From positions 36,231 through 100,230 of the forward strand of contig JBCCBP010000009.1 in assembly GCA_039033995.1 (NCBI GenBank): a DNA stretch of 64,000 nt. Reading direction: 5' to 3'. Positions 26,056-34,833 of the stretch are shown one piece after another. The notes beneath the pieces were generated by a model. It made no database searches and was not told the DNA's origin. It saw only the letters and a program-made list of their open reading frames with translations. Both the position numbers and the translations under genes were made by a program. The DNA comes from CALBPI01 sp039033995. GTDB lineage: Bacteria > Pseudomonadota > Gammaproteobacteria > Steroidobacterales > Woeseiaceae. Every line of letters starts with the position of its first letter. Position 1 is the stretch's first letter.

Positions 26056-26898
26056 CTATTTCCTGCTAATTTGCAGGCTGGCCCGGTAGGCGGACGGCGT
26101 TGCCCCGTAGGTTTTACGAAACGCTGAAATGAACGCACTCAGACTGTTGTAGCCGGTTTGCCCGGCGATCTCGGTGACCGATATCTGAGTGCCACCTAAC
26201 TGAGCTCTCGCGAAGTGCATGCGCCGCCGCACCAAATATTGATACACCGAGAGCCCAAACGCCGTTCGGAACAAACGCGACAGATGATACTCGGAGATAG
26301 TGGCCGCCCTGGCAACATCGCTCGTCGACAAATCACTGAGAAAACGCGCGTCCATGAATTGACGCGCAACGCATAGGCGGTGGACCAGATGCACCTGTGT
26401 CATACGTTTTTTGGTGTTGATACGTTGCAACGCCGCGTGACGCGTGCGCTGCAACGACAGGATCTGTCCGACGACGTCCATGAAAATCTCATCGGCGACT
26501 TCCGGGTCATCAGTCGCTGCCAGACCTAACAGATATTCCGACAAGTCATCGCCTTTTGGTAGCGGATAGCGGTCGAGCAGAATGCTGAACTCGCCGGGAA
26601 TACCGAGGAACTCTGCCATCTCACCGACGAATGCGGTACTGACAAAGCACAACAGGATGCGCGCCGTGTAGGTACTCGCCCTGACCTCCAGGCTAGGGGC
26701 TTCAGGCTCGCACAAAAGATGCATGTAGTGATCGGTATCGATACAACGACTATCGACTTCAACCATACCCTGTAGAGGACACAACACGAGCCAGTGACCG
26801 GCGCTCTCCAGCTCGAGACAGCCCGTGTTGTCAGCGGCGCACAGCTCGTGCACCTGAAAAGAGTTGATCGGTTGTGCTGTCGGCCGCCCTGCTTTCAC
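26056..26898 (-). CDS. AraC-family transcriptional regulator
   Basis: A 280-residue regulator starting at GTG 26898. The C-terminal ~100 residues form the double helix-turn-helix domain: SDVARAATISEYHLSRLFR, then VTEIAGQTGYNSLSAFISAF and the signature FRKTYGATPSAYR. The N-terminal sensor domain (residues 1-165) has a cupin-like look (WLVLCPLQGMVEVDS) but no recognisable ligand site. It starts 17 bases upstream-side of panC's stop, so it is on the same strand as the pan genes but downstream of them. Target genes are unknown; DUF6958 next door is a candidate. Confidence 0.9.
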   Translation of the reverse strand: MKAGRPTAQPINSFQVHELCAADNTGCLELESAGHWLVLCPLQGMVEVDSRCIDTDHYMHLLCEPEAPSLEVRASTYTARILLCFVSTAFVGEMAEFLGIPGEFSILLDRYPLPKGDDLSEYLLGLAATDDPEVADEIFMDVVGQILSLQRTRHAALQRINTKKRMTQVHLVHRLCVARQFMDARFLSDLSTSDVARAATISEYHLSRLFRTAFGLSVYQYLVRRRMHFARAQLGGTQISVTEIAGQTGYNSLSAFISAFRKTYGATPSAYRASLQISRK

Positions 26899-26914
26899 GG
26901 TGCGACGTCTGCGC

Positions 26915-27772
26915 TTAGGCGCGCATATCGACGATGATGTTGTCGATCAGGCGAGCCTTACCGAGCAGCGCTGCACCGAGCACAACCCACTGCCGCAACT
27001 CTGGCTTGCGTGCCTTACGCAGTGTGTCTGGTTCCCGAATCGAAATGTAGTCCGGCAAAAACCCAGCTTCCTCGAGTGTGGCAACGGCCTCGGCCTCCAG
27101 CGCGCGATAATCGCGTCGTCCCTCTTCCAAAGCCTGTCGAATGCTGGTGAGCTGTTGGTACAGGACAGGTGCTGTTTCACGCTCTTCCGCGTCGAGATAC
27201 TGATTGCGCGAGCTCATGGCCAGCCCGTCATCCTCACGCACTGTTGCGCCATAATGCACCTCAACCCCCAGGGACAAATCGCGCACCATCTGGCGGATAA
27301 CCTGCAACTGCTGAAAATCCTTTTGTCCAAACACCGCCTTGTCCGGGGTCACCATCGCAAACAAACGGCAAACGACCGTCGCGACACCATCGAAATGACC
27401 CGGTCGGTGTTTGCCATCCAGTTTGGTCGATATCCCCGGCACGTGCATGTGCGTTGCGTGCTTCACGCCGAGCGGATACATCGTCGACTCTTCGGGTGTA
27501 AATACGAGATCGGCGCCAGCGTCCATCAGTCGGCGGCAATCTGCCTCGAGCGTCCGCGGATAGTTGCCGAAGTCTTCATTCGCACCGAACTGTGTCGGAT
27601 TGACGTAAATACTGACGATAACGCGCTCACCAAGGTTCTTCGCCGTCAGCACGAGACTCAAATGCCCGGCATGCAAGTTACCCATCGTCGGCACAAAGAC
27701 AATGCGATCACCGGCAGCTCGCCAGGCTTCGATCTGCTCGCGCATGACCGCTAAAGACTGAACGACCTGCAT
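26915..27772 (-). CDS. panC: pantothenate synthetase
   Basis: Joins pantoate and beta-alanine using ATP. The 285-residue protein has the HIGH-type signature PTMGNLHAGHLSLV near the N-terminus, IYVNPTQFG, FGQKDFQQLQVIRQMV and the lid motif AMSSRNQYL. It follows panB by 19 bases. No panD is present in the window, so the beta-alanine source is encoded elsewhere. Confidence 0.97.
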   Translation of the reverse strand: MQVVQSLAVMREQIEAWRAAGDRIVFVPTMGNLHAGHLSLVLTAKNLGERVIVSIYVNPTQFGANEDFGNYPRTLEADCRRLMDAGADLVFTPEESTMYPLGVKHATHMHVPGISTKLDGKHRPGHFDGVATVVCRLFAMVTPDKAVFGQKDFQQLQVIRQMVRDLSLGVEVHYGATVREDDGLAMSSRNQYLDAEERETAPVLYQQLTSIRQALEEGRRDYRALEAEAVATLEEAGFLPDYISIREPDTLRKARKPELRQWVVLGAALLGKARLIDNIIVDMRA

Positions 27773-27791
27773 CGACTACCGCGCCACGCGC

Positions 27792-28622
27792 TCAGGAAAA
27801 ACAGTGCTCAGGGGCCGGATAGGAACGATCCTTGACCGATGCGACATACCCCCCAATGGCTTCAAGCGGCGAATTGGCGCCCTCGGCGTAATTGCGGACA
27901 AAGCGGGGCGTGCGCCCCAATGTAATTCCGAGAATGTCATACAACACCAGAATCTGACCATCGACGTCCGGGCCCGCACCGATGCCAATAACAGGAACAC
28001 TCAACGCGTCGCGCACAGCAGCGCCCAACTCGTTCGGCACACACTCCAGTAGCACAATATCAGCCCCGACATCTTCAAGTCGTTTCGCTGCATCAATCAT
28101 CTCGCGCGCTTTCTCAGGCTCCCGACCCTGCACCTTGAAGCCACCAATCTTGTGCACGCTTTGCGGCTTCAGACCGATGTGTGCACACACAGGAATATCG
28201 TGCCGTGCCAGATGCTCAACAATTTCGATTTGCCCTTCTCCACCTTCGAGCTTGATCATCATGGCGCCGCCTTCCTGCATCAGACGCACCGAGTTATCTA
28301 ATGCCTGCAACGGCGTGGTGTAGCTCATAAACGGCATGTCGGCGATCAGAAACGCGTGCTGCAATCCGCGGGCGACCGTGCGGGAATGGTAGATCACGTC
28401 ATCGACCGTCACCGGTACGGTTGTGTCGTGCCCCTGAATCACCATACCGAGCGAATCGCCGACCAGCACGACGTCGACACCAGCCCGATCGACCAAGGCG
28501 GCGAAGCTCGCGTCGTAAGCGGTCAGACAGGCGATCGGTGTGCCCTCGGCTTTCATCTTTGCCAGCGTGCCAACATTGACTGGCGGCTGGTCCATACTGC
28601 GCTGCTCAAGCTGCGTATACAT
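27792..28622 (-). CDS. panB: 3-methyl-2-oxobutanoate hydroxymethyltransferase
   Basis: First step of pantothenate synthesis, transferring a hydroxymethyl group from methylene-THF. The TIM-barrel protein shows LTAYDASFAALVDRAGVD, GDSLGMVIQGHDTTVPVT, and GIGAGPDVDGQILVLYD. The reading from ATG 28622 is 276 residues; ATG 28595 would remove nine residues and is also plausible. Pairing with folK upstream links folate and pantothenate metabolism. Confidence 0.96.
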   Translation of the reverse strand: MYTQLEQRSMDQPPVNVGTLAKMKAEGTPIACLTAYDASFAALVDRAGVDVVLVGDSLGMVIQGHDTTVPVTVDDVIYHSRTVARGLQHAFLIADMPFMSYTTPLQALDNSVRLMQEGGAMMIKLEGGEGQIEIVEHLARHDIPVCAHIGLKPQSVHKIGGFKVQGREPEKAREMIDAAKRLEDVGADIVLLECVPNELGAAVRDALSVPVIGIGAGPDVDGQILVLYDILGITLGRTPRFVRNYAEGANSPLEAIGGYVASVKDRSYPAPEHCFS

Positions 28623-28679
28623 AGGTCGACCTGTGATTAATTTTGCTGCGCTGCATGATAGCGCAATCCAGCGTCCGGA

Positions 28680-29348
28680 TCAGGGCATCGCGGCGGACGT
28701 GATCGGATTGAAAAAATGTCGCCCCCGGCGGCTTCGCATGATCTGTTCAAACAGCGCGTCAAAATCAGCGCTGTTCGCGACCGGATCAAATGCCGCCACG
28801 TTAACGATTAACAGCGGCGATTCATCATAAGCGAAGAAAAAGCCGGTGTATGCGTCCGCCACCTGTTCGAGGTAGGCATCGTCAAATTGGCTGCCCGATT
28901 GCGGGTTGCGCGCGTTGATGCGTGCACGCAAAGTCGCCACCGGTGCCTGCAGATAAATTACTAGATCTGGATTGGGTATCTCGATATCGAGGCTGGCCGC
29001 AACTTGGTCGTAGAGCTTTAATTCATCTGCGTCGAGATTGATCTCGGCGAACAATCGATCACGCGCGATCAGAAAATCTGCCACGCGTACCGGGCTGAAC
29101 ATGTCATCTTGACGCAGTAAATCGAGATCACTCGCCCGATTGAATAGATAGAACAACTGCGCTGGCAAAGCGCCGCGCTTACGGTCGGCGTAGAAGCGTT
29201 CGAGAAACGGGTTATCGTCAGAGCGTTCCAGCGTCGCGGTGCTACCAAAGCGCTCTGCGAGTTTGCGAGCTAGCGCCGATTTGCCGACACCGATCGGACC
29301 TTCGACCACAACAAACTGGGGCCACTGACTACCCGCCGCCGGTTTCAT
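28680..29348 (-). CDS. deoxynucleoside kinase family protein
   Basis: A 222-residue P-loop kinase of the deoxynucleoside kinase (dNK/dGK/dCK) family, which salvages deoxynucleosides. It shows Walker A EGPIGVGKSALARKLAERF, the catalytic-type LIARDRLFAEINL (DR segment), and the Arg-containing lid LRARINARNPQS. The start ATG 29348 overlaps the folK stop (ATGA). Substrate base cannot be told from the sequence. Similar genes sit between folK and panB in other gammaproteobacteria. Confidence 0.88.
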   Translation of the reverse strand: MKPAAGSQWPQFVVVEGPIGVGKSALARKLAERFGSTATLERSDDNPFLERFYADRKRGALPAQLFYLFNRASDLDLLRQDDMFSPVRVADFLIARDRLFAEINLDADELKLYDQVAASLDIEIPNPDLVIYLQAPVATLRARINARNPQSGSQFDDAYLEQVADAYTGFFFAYDESPLLIVNVAAFDPVANSADFDALFEQIMRSRRGRHFFNPITSAAMP

Positions 29349-29851
29349 GCCGCCGCCGTCTCGATCACGTCCGCCTGACCCGGCGCCGATATCAAACACC
29401 GAGCCACGGTACCCAGCCCCGGGATCTCAAATTCCGGTGCGATCTCCGACCACGGTGCCAACACAAAGCGTCGTTCACCAATCCCCGGGTGCGGGACGGT
29501 GATCATCGCGTCTTGCTGGCGTGTCTGTCCTAACGCTAATAAGTCCAGGTCCAAAATGCGCGGGCCCCAACGTTGTCCGTCGCGGGTACGACCCGCCGCC
29601 TGTTCGATGCGCTGCAGTGCATTGAGTAGTGTCTCCGCTGTGGCTTGCGTCAGCCCTCCGGCAACCGCATTGACGAACGCTGGCTGATCCTGCGGGCCCA
29701 TCGGCGGCGACGTGTAGCAACGAGAGAACATCCAACCAACGACCTCCGCAAGCTGCGCTAACGCCTGCATCGCACGGCTCACCTGGACCGCGGGCTGCTC
29801 CAAGTTGCTACCAATGCCCACGTAGATCGGCCGCCAACGACTACTCGTCAT
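29345..29851 (-). CDS. folK: 2-amino-4-hydroxy-6-hydroxymethyldihydropteridine pyrophosphokinase
   Basis: Transfers pyrophosphate from ATP to the pterin in folate biosynthesis. The 168-residue protein has the N-terminal YVGIGSNLEQP, SRCYTSPPMGPQDQPAFVN and the signature RWGPRILDLDLLALG with the metal-binding Asp pair, followed by VPHPGIGERRFVLAPW. It overlaps the 3' end of pcnB by 11 bases. Confidence 0.96.
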   Translation of the reverse strand: MTSSRWRPIYVGIGSNLEQPAVQVSRAMQALAQLAEVVGWMFSRCYTSPPMGPQDQPAFVNAVAGGLTQATAETLLNALQRIEQAAGRTRDGQRWGPRILDLDLLALGQTRQQDAMITVPHPGIGERRFVLAPWSEIAPEFEIPGLGTVARCLISAPGQADVIETAAA

Positions 29852-31154
29852 GCGTCGCCTTTGGCTTTCTCCGTCGACGACGACGTTTGGGTCGATCTCC
29901 GCCCTCGGATTTGCGACTCAAACCAAAAGCCTGAACACGTTCAACCTGTTCGAGCGTCTGCACGTTCGTCCAGAACTCGGCGACCGAATCCTCGACCTCA
30001 CCAACCGATTGGCGCAGCAGCATGAAGTCGTAAGCCGCGCGGAAGCGTCGATGCTCGAGAAAACCCAGCGCCCGACCGCCGCGCATGCGTTCGAAACGAG
30101 GTTGCATTGTCACCATCTCGCGCAGTGGCGCACCGAAGCGTCGCGGGATGGCGATCAAAGCCTGTTGGCGCGCCAGACAATCGTAGGTCGCGCGACCCAG
30201 CGCCTGCACGTAACTGACGCCGTCATCCTCAACAAACGCGCGCGCACGCGCTTTGATGGGCCACCAAAGAAATACACCCAGCAAAAACATCGGCGTGATG
30301 GGTTTGCCGGCCGCTACGCGGGCATCGGTGTTGCGCAAGGCCTGCACAATAAAGCGCTCGTATACATCGCCGTCGTGTGCTTCCAGCCCAAGCAACGTAT
30401 CCGGGAACAGCTCGCGGAAAACTTCAAACTGACGCAACTTCAGAAAACTCTGTTCTGCGAAACCCGCCTGGAACATCTTCAAGAACTCATCGAAAAGTCG
30501 TGCAGGCGGAATGTTTGAGAGCAGTTGCTTGTGGCTGGCGATCGCTTCGGTCAGCGAGTCTTCCATATCAAAGCCGAGTTTGGCAGCAAAGCGCACCGCC
30601 CGAAGCACACGCACCGGATCCTCGCGTAGTCGACGCGATGGTTCACCGATCAATTCGAGTCGTTTGTCGCGGACATCTTCAAAGCCGCCGACGTAGTCCC
30701 ATACCGAAAAATCGGCGATGTTGTAATAGAGCGCATTGACTGTGAAATCACGTCGCCAGACATCTTCGTTGATGCTGCCGTAACGGTTGTCGCGTAACAA
30801 TCGCCCTTCATCATCAGAGCGCTCCTCATCAATATCCGGGTCGGATGCAGCGCGAAACGTTGCAACCTCTATTATCTCTCGTCCGAAACGCACATGCACC
30901 AAGCGGAATCGTCGGCCGATGATGCGCGAATTTCGGAACAAGTCGTGGATCTGGTCCGGATCGGCATCGGTCCCCACATCAAAGTCTTTGGGACGTCCAC
31001 CTAGCAGCAGATCGCGGACCGCGCCGCCAACCAAGAACGCCTGAAAACCAGCGTCCTTGAGCGTGTAGAGAACCTTCAACGCAGCTTTGGAGATATGTTT
31101 ACGCGAGACGCAGTGATCTGCCCGCCCGATAATTTTGGGTTCAGTCTGACTCAA
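29841..31154 (-). CDS. pcnB: poly(A) polymerase I
   Basis: Adds poly(A) tails to RNA 3' ends, tagging them for decay. The 437-residue class II nucleotidyltransferase shows LVGGAVRDLLLGGRPKDFDV with the catalytic Asp residues, RRDFTVNALYYN, and the RNA-binding head and body with EDPVRVLRAVRFAAKLGF. The tail is a typical basic RPKRRRRRRKPK. The start is TTG 31154. It is the first gene of the pcnB-folK-dNK-panB-panC run. Confidence 0.95.
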   Translation of the reverse strand: MSQTEPKIIGRADHCVSRKHISKAALKVLYTLKDAGFQAFLVGGAVRDLLLGGRPKDFDVGTDADPDQIHDLFRNSRIIGRRFRLVHVRFGREIIEVATFRAASDPDIDEERSDDEGRLLRDNRYGSINEDVWRRDFTVNALYYNIADFSVWDYVGGFEDVRDKRLELIGEPSRRLREDPVRVLRAVRFAAKLGFDMEDSLTEAIASHKQLLSNIPPARLFDEFLKMFQAGFAEQSFLKLRQFEVFRELFPDTLLGLEAHDGDVYERFIVQALRNTDARVAAGKPITPMFLLGVFLWWPIKARARAFVEDDGVSYVQALGRATYDCLARQQALIAIPRRFGAPLREMVTMQPRFERMRGGRALGFLEHRRFRAAYDFMLLRQSVGEVEDSVAEFWTNVQTLEQVERVQAFGLSRKSEGGDRPKRRRRRRKPKATHDE

Positions 31155-31200
31155 ACGCTCGGTCTCTGCTCGTCGTGTATAGCTGGCATTGGGGCAACGT

Positions 31201-31214
31201 TCATCGCGCGATGA
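31201..31214. promoter_or_regulatory. 14-bp perfect palindrome upstream of pcnB
   Basis: The sequence TCATCGCGCGATGA at 31201-31214 is identical on both strands. It lies in the 72-base gap between the GST gene and pcnB, about 47 bases upstream of the pcnB start, a plausible operator position for the five-gene operon. No protein is known to bind it. Confidence 0.35.
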
Positions 31215-31226
31215 TAGCAGAGGCGG

Positions 31227-31850
31227 CTAGACATTTCGGATATCTGGTAGCGCGCCGGCACATCGCGCGAGCCACGCGCGCAACGCTCCATAATCGTGCA
31301 ACGAGAATCCTCCCTCATCAGCAACGTGGGTATACGCATATAACGCGACGTCGGCTAATGATAAGCAATCACCAACGAACCAGTCCTGATCGCTCAGATG
31401 TTGCTCCATCACCGCGAGCGCCTGATGCCCACCCGCTTGCTTCGCGTGGTACTCATCAACGCGATCATTGGGCCATGCTAGAAACTGTCGAATGAAGCGT
31501 GCGACGGCGATGTTCGGTTCGTGATTATACTGCTCGAAACACTGCCACTGCAGTATCGAAGCGCGATCGTAACGATCTTTCGGTAGCCACTCATTCGTCT
31601 CGGCGAGATACCAGCAAATAGCGTTGGATTCGGCCAGGCAACGTCCATCCGCCAGTTGCAGCAGCGGCACGCGTCCGTTCGGGTTCATCTGCAGGAACTC
31701 ATCGGTCCGGGACGCGCCTTGCATGATATCGGTCTCAATCCAGCGATACGGTGTTGCCGTTAACTCGAGCGTCCAGCGCACCTTCCAGCAATTACCCGAA
31801 CGCATGTCGCCGAAGACGGTCACCGAGGCCTGCGCTGTGTCATTCGCCAT
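31227..31850 (-). CDS. glutathione S-transferase family protein
   Basis: A 207-residue GST with an N-terminal thioredoxin fold (VFGDMRSGNCWKVRWTLEL) and an all-helical C-terminal domain (FVGDCLSLADVALYAYTHVA, the N-capping-box motif). The active-site region carries SGNCWK, so Ser or Cys could activate glutathione. NPNGRVPLL and ESNAICWYLAE form the glutathione site. Start ATG 31850 has GGAG seven bases upstream. The substrate is unknown. Confidence 0.92.
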   Translation of the reverse strand: MANDTAQASVTVFGDMRSGNCWKVRWTLELTATPYRWIETDIMQGASRTDEFLQMNPNGRVPLLQLADGRCLAESNAICWYLAETNEWLPKDRYDRASILQWQCFEQYNHEPNIAVARFIRQFLAWPNDRVDEYHAKQAGGHQALAVMEQHLSDQDWFVGDCLSLADVALYAYTHVADEGGFSLHDYGALRAWLARCAGALPDIRNV

Positions 31851-31929
31851 TGTCTGCTCCATTAGCTGTAACGATTGTCGAAGCGCTGACGCGGTCGCGA
31901 TGCCTGGCGCTTTGCCCTACGATACCGAT

Positions 31930-32388
31930 ATGGATGACGAACGACCAACTCCAGCACTGGCGGGCCTGCTGCGCAGACTGATCGTGATGGTTTATGACGG
32001 CATGCTAATTTTGGCCGTGCTGTTCATCGGCACAATTCCGTGGGTACTGGCACGACCAAAACCCACCGATGGCACGCTGAATTTTGAGTCGCTCGGCATC
32101 GTCTATCAGATTTACCTGCTCGCGTTGGTCGTCGCGTATTTTGTCGTGGCATGGCACCGCAAACAGGCGACGCTCGGCATGCGTGCCTGGCGCATGCAAT
32201 TGCGCAGTCTCGACGGTAGCCCGCTGTCGACCCAGCAGATGTTGCAACGGCTGGTGGCGGCTCCGCTCGCCTGGCTACCCGCGGCTATTGGCATCCTCTG
32301 GCAATATCGGGATCGCGATGGCCTGACCTGGCACGACCGCTTGTCTTCGACGCGAATTGTGCTGGTTAAAAAAGACGCGAAACGCTAG
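31930..32388 (+). CDS. RDD family membrane protein
   Basis: A 152-residue inner-membrane protein. Start ATG 31930 was chosen because upstream residues overlap the divergent GST gene and look unrelated. There are two or three hydrophobic helices (LIVMVYDGMLILAVLFIGTI, IYLLALVVAYFVVAW, APLAWLPAAIGILW) and the RDD hallmarks: an N-terminal arginine (LRRLIVMVYD), ATLGMRAWRMQLRS in the middle and the C-terminal LTWHDRLSSTRIV. Members have been proposed as transporters; function is unknown here. It converges on lptG with a four-base stop overlap. Confidence 0.88.
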   Translation: MDDERPTPALAGLLRRLIVMVYDGMLILAVLFIGTIPWVLARPKPTDGTLNFESLGIVYQIYLLALVVAYFVVAWHRKQATLGMRAWRMQLRSLDGSPLSTQQMLQRLVAAPLAWLPAAIGILWQYRDRDGLTWHDRLSSTRIVLVKKDAKR

Positions 32389-33449
32389 CGCACTCGTGCT
32401 ACCGCGAACGCGGTCACCAGCGCCAGCACGACCGCTGGCGCCAATCCGACCAACATCGGGTCGATACTGAATACCTGGCCACTGTTGGCCAGCGTGCGGC
32501 TGGCCAGAAAATAACCCAGCCCGATCAGGACGCCGACCAACAAACGTGCACCAGCACCGGTGCTCCGCAAAGAGCCGAACACGAAACCGATGGCAAGCAT
32601 CGGCATCAGGATCACAGCAATGACATTGGAGACGCGCCCCCATAGCTCGGTCGTATAGGCGCGGCTGTCGAGCTTGTTTTGCTCCAGATAGCGCAGATAC
32701 GCGAGCAAACCACCGAACGACAGGCTGCCAGGACGCAGAGCCGCAATACCGAGCACGTCGGGATCGACCTGATAGCCCTGTTTGGCGAACACATCGCGCG
32801 CTGCCTCGATGCCGTCTGCCTTAAATGTCGTTTCGCTGTAATTGTCGAGCAACCAATCGCCTTCGCTCGTCAAATCTGCGCGACTGGCGGTACCGACGCG
32901 TGTCAGGCGCTGCTGCTCATCGATCTCAAACACATAGAAGCCGCCAAATCCGAAGCGATCATTGACGCCCTCTACGTTAAAGATGCGTTGCCCATCTCGC
33001 ACCCAGGTGTTCCGTTCGCCGACACTCGCGTTGTCTGTGCGCGCCGAGCTGCGGTATTGGCGGGCAAACTGATCCAGTGGCGGTGCGATGTATTCTCCGA
33101 GAACCGCGCCAAGAACCGCCAGGATGAAACCTGATATCGACACAGACATCGCGAGTCGCGGCGCTGAAATGCCAGCCGCGCGCATCGCGATTAACTCGCT
33201 GTTGCCCGCCAGCGCTCCGAGACCGAGCAGCGCACCGAGCAGCGTCGCGACCGGCAGCATCTCAACAGCCAACAGCGGCAAACGCAGCGCGGTATACAAA
33301 ACCGCGCCACTGGTTGTGTAACTCCCTTCACCGGTGTTGTCGAGCTGCCCGATGAACTCGATGAACCCTGCCAATGCCAGCAGTACCAGCAAGACCAGCC
33401 CGGTCGCCGCGATCACGGTCTTCAGAAGATAACTGGTGACGAGCCTCAT
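32385..33449 (-). CDS. lptG: LPS export ABC transporter permease LptG
   Basis: One of the two permeases of the LptB2FGC transporter that pulls lipopolysaccharide from the inner membrane into the Lpt bridge. The 354-residue protein has three N-terminal helices, a periplasmic beta-jellyroll domain (~130-265), and three C-terminal helices. Start ATG 33449 (MRLVTSYLLKTVIAATGLVL) overlaps the lptF stop as ATGA. The SNVIAVILMPMLAIGFVFGS segment is characteristic. Confidence 0.95.
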   Translation of the reverse strand: MRLVTSYLLKTVIAATGLVLLVLLALAGFIEFIGQLDNTGEGSYTTSGAVLYTALRLPLLAVEMLPVATLLGALLGLGALAGNSELIAMRAAGISAPRLAMSVSISGFILAVLGAVLGEYIAPPLDQFARQYRSSARTDNASVGERNTWVRDGQRIFNVEGVNDRFGFGGFYVFEIDEQQRLTRVGTASRADLTSEGDWLLDNYSETTFKADGIEAARDVFAKQGYQVDPDVLGIAALRPGSLSFGGLLAYLRYLEQNKLDSRAYTTELWGRVSNVIAVILMPMLAIGFVFGSLRSTGAGARLLVGVLIGLGYFLASRTLANSGQVFSIDPMLVGLAPAVVLALVTAFAVARVR

Positions 33450-34540
33450 GCGTTTACCACCCGAGCCAATCGCAATTTTCGAAACCAACCATTTTGGCTG
33501 GCAAACAACGCCAGCGTGATCACCAACACCAGTGCGTGTACGCTCCAGATCCCTAGCTGCGGTGGCAGTTGCCCGCGTTCTACCCACACCTTTGCGGCGC
33601 CAAGCAGGTTGAAATAGATGATGAACGTCAACACACCGATAGCGAGTTTGCCGTAGCGACCCTGACGCGGCTGGCTACGCGACAGCGGGATCGCGAGTAG
33701 CGCCAGCAACAGCGTTGATACGGGCACAGACCATCGCCATTGCAGTTCCGCGATCGACAGTGGGTCGGCGCGTTGCATTAACGATCGCGTTGACATCGCC
33801 TCGGCGCTGAGTTCCGGTGCTTTGACGGGTGGTAGCGCATAAGGCAAGCCGTATTCATCGAACTCGAACACCTGAAACGCGGCGCTGCCGGGTGTACCGA
33901 CATAACGACGGCCTTCGCTCAGCACAATGAATCGACTGTCATCGTCCGCGATCGTTTGTCGCCCCGCGCGTGCCAGCACAATCTCAAGCACCTGACCTGA
34001 CCTGCGTTGCAGGAACACGTTGCTCAGTTGCCCGTCCTGATCAACCGCCTCTGCAAAGACCACAATGCCATTGTCGCCATTGCTGACAAAGCGACCCGCT
34101 TCCAGCGCCGACAAGTCGACACGCCGCTCCGATTCGGCCGCGATTTCTTCGATGCGTTGTAAAGAATGTGGCGCCACCACCAGTGCTAACCAGGCGACGG
34201 CGGTGGCAAGGGGTACTGCCAGCCAGACCAACGGGCGAATCAACCCCGACGGTCCGATGCGACAGGCCATCATAGCGGGCAGCTCACTGTCGCTGTACAA
34301 GCGCGCGAGCGCGAGCATCACCGCCAGAAATAACCCAAACGGCACAATGATCGTCAGGTACTGCAGCGCCGTCAGGCCGATTACCGCGAACACGGCCTCC
34401 TTGGCGACCTTATCCTGTGCCGCGTCCCCGAGTACGCGCGCAAATTGGTTAGACAGCAGGATCGTCAGCAACGTCAATGTGACGAATAGCCACGTCTGCG
34501 CGGTTTCTCTCAGGATGTAGCGATCAAGTATTCTGAACAT
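33446..34540 (-). CDS. lptF: LPS export ABC transporter permease LptF
   Basis: Partner permease of LptG. The 364-residue protein begins MFRILDRYILRETAQTWLFV, the typical LptF opening, followed by three helices, a jellyroll domain and three further helices (LLALLAIPLSRSQPRQGRYG). Start ATG 34540. It is divergent from pepA, the usual gammaproteobacterial arrangement. Confidence 0.95.
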   Translation of the reverse strand: MFRILDRYILRETAQTWLFVTLTLLTILLSNQFARVLGDAAQDKVAKEAVFAVIGLTALQYLTIIVPFGLFLAVMLALARLYSDSELPAMMACRIGPSGLIRPLVWLAVPLATAVAWLALVVAPHSLQRIEEIAAESERRVDLSALEAGRFVSNGDNGIVVFAEAVDQDGQLSNVFLQRRSGQVLEIVLARAGRQTIADDDSRFIVLSEGRRYVGTPGSAAFQVFEFDEYGLPYALPPVKAPELSAEAMSTRSLMQRADPLSIAELQWRWSVPVSTLLLALLAIPLSRSQPRQGRYGKLAIGVLTFIIYFNLLGAAKVWVERGQLPPQLGIWSVHALVLVITLALFASQNGWFRKLRLARVVNA

Positions 34541-34763
34541 CCGGCACCGACTTCGCGCACACATCGTCCCCGCCAGCCACCCGAGCGCGTGACATGGCGT
34601 CTCTTCGATCGGTATACCGCGGACCATCCACATACAGCCCCTTGGAGCGGCGGTCGGGACATTTCGTCGCGGTTACCTTAATTTCAATTCGTGCTTGCAG
34701 TATCATTCGCTCTGAATGGAGGGGTGACTCAATTCGTATGTTAGCAGGCGCGGTGGCGGCCGT

Positions 34764-34779
34764 CCCGGCCGAGGCCGGG
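34764..34779. other. GC-rich hairpin in the pepA leader
   Basis: CCCGGCC (34764-34770) and GGCCGGG (34773-34779) are perfectly complementary, with outer CAGGC/GCCTG able to extend pairing. It lies about 55 bases upstream of the pepA start within the 293-base lptF/pepA divergent region. No run of T follows, so it is not a typical terminator. The rest of this gap shows no convincing promoter or gene. Confidence 0.3.
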
Positions 34780-34833
34780 TGCCTGTGCACAGCGAATCCG
34801 TTTTGCCACAGTGTCGCGTCACGGAGTACTTAC

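Noticed and set aside
28623..28632. AGGTCGACCT palindrome just upstream of panB.
   Set aside because: Only 10 bp, overlaps a likely ribosome-site region, and short palindromes of this kind are expected by chance.
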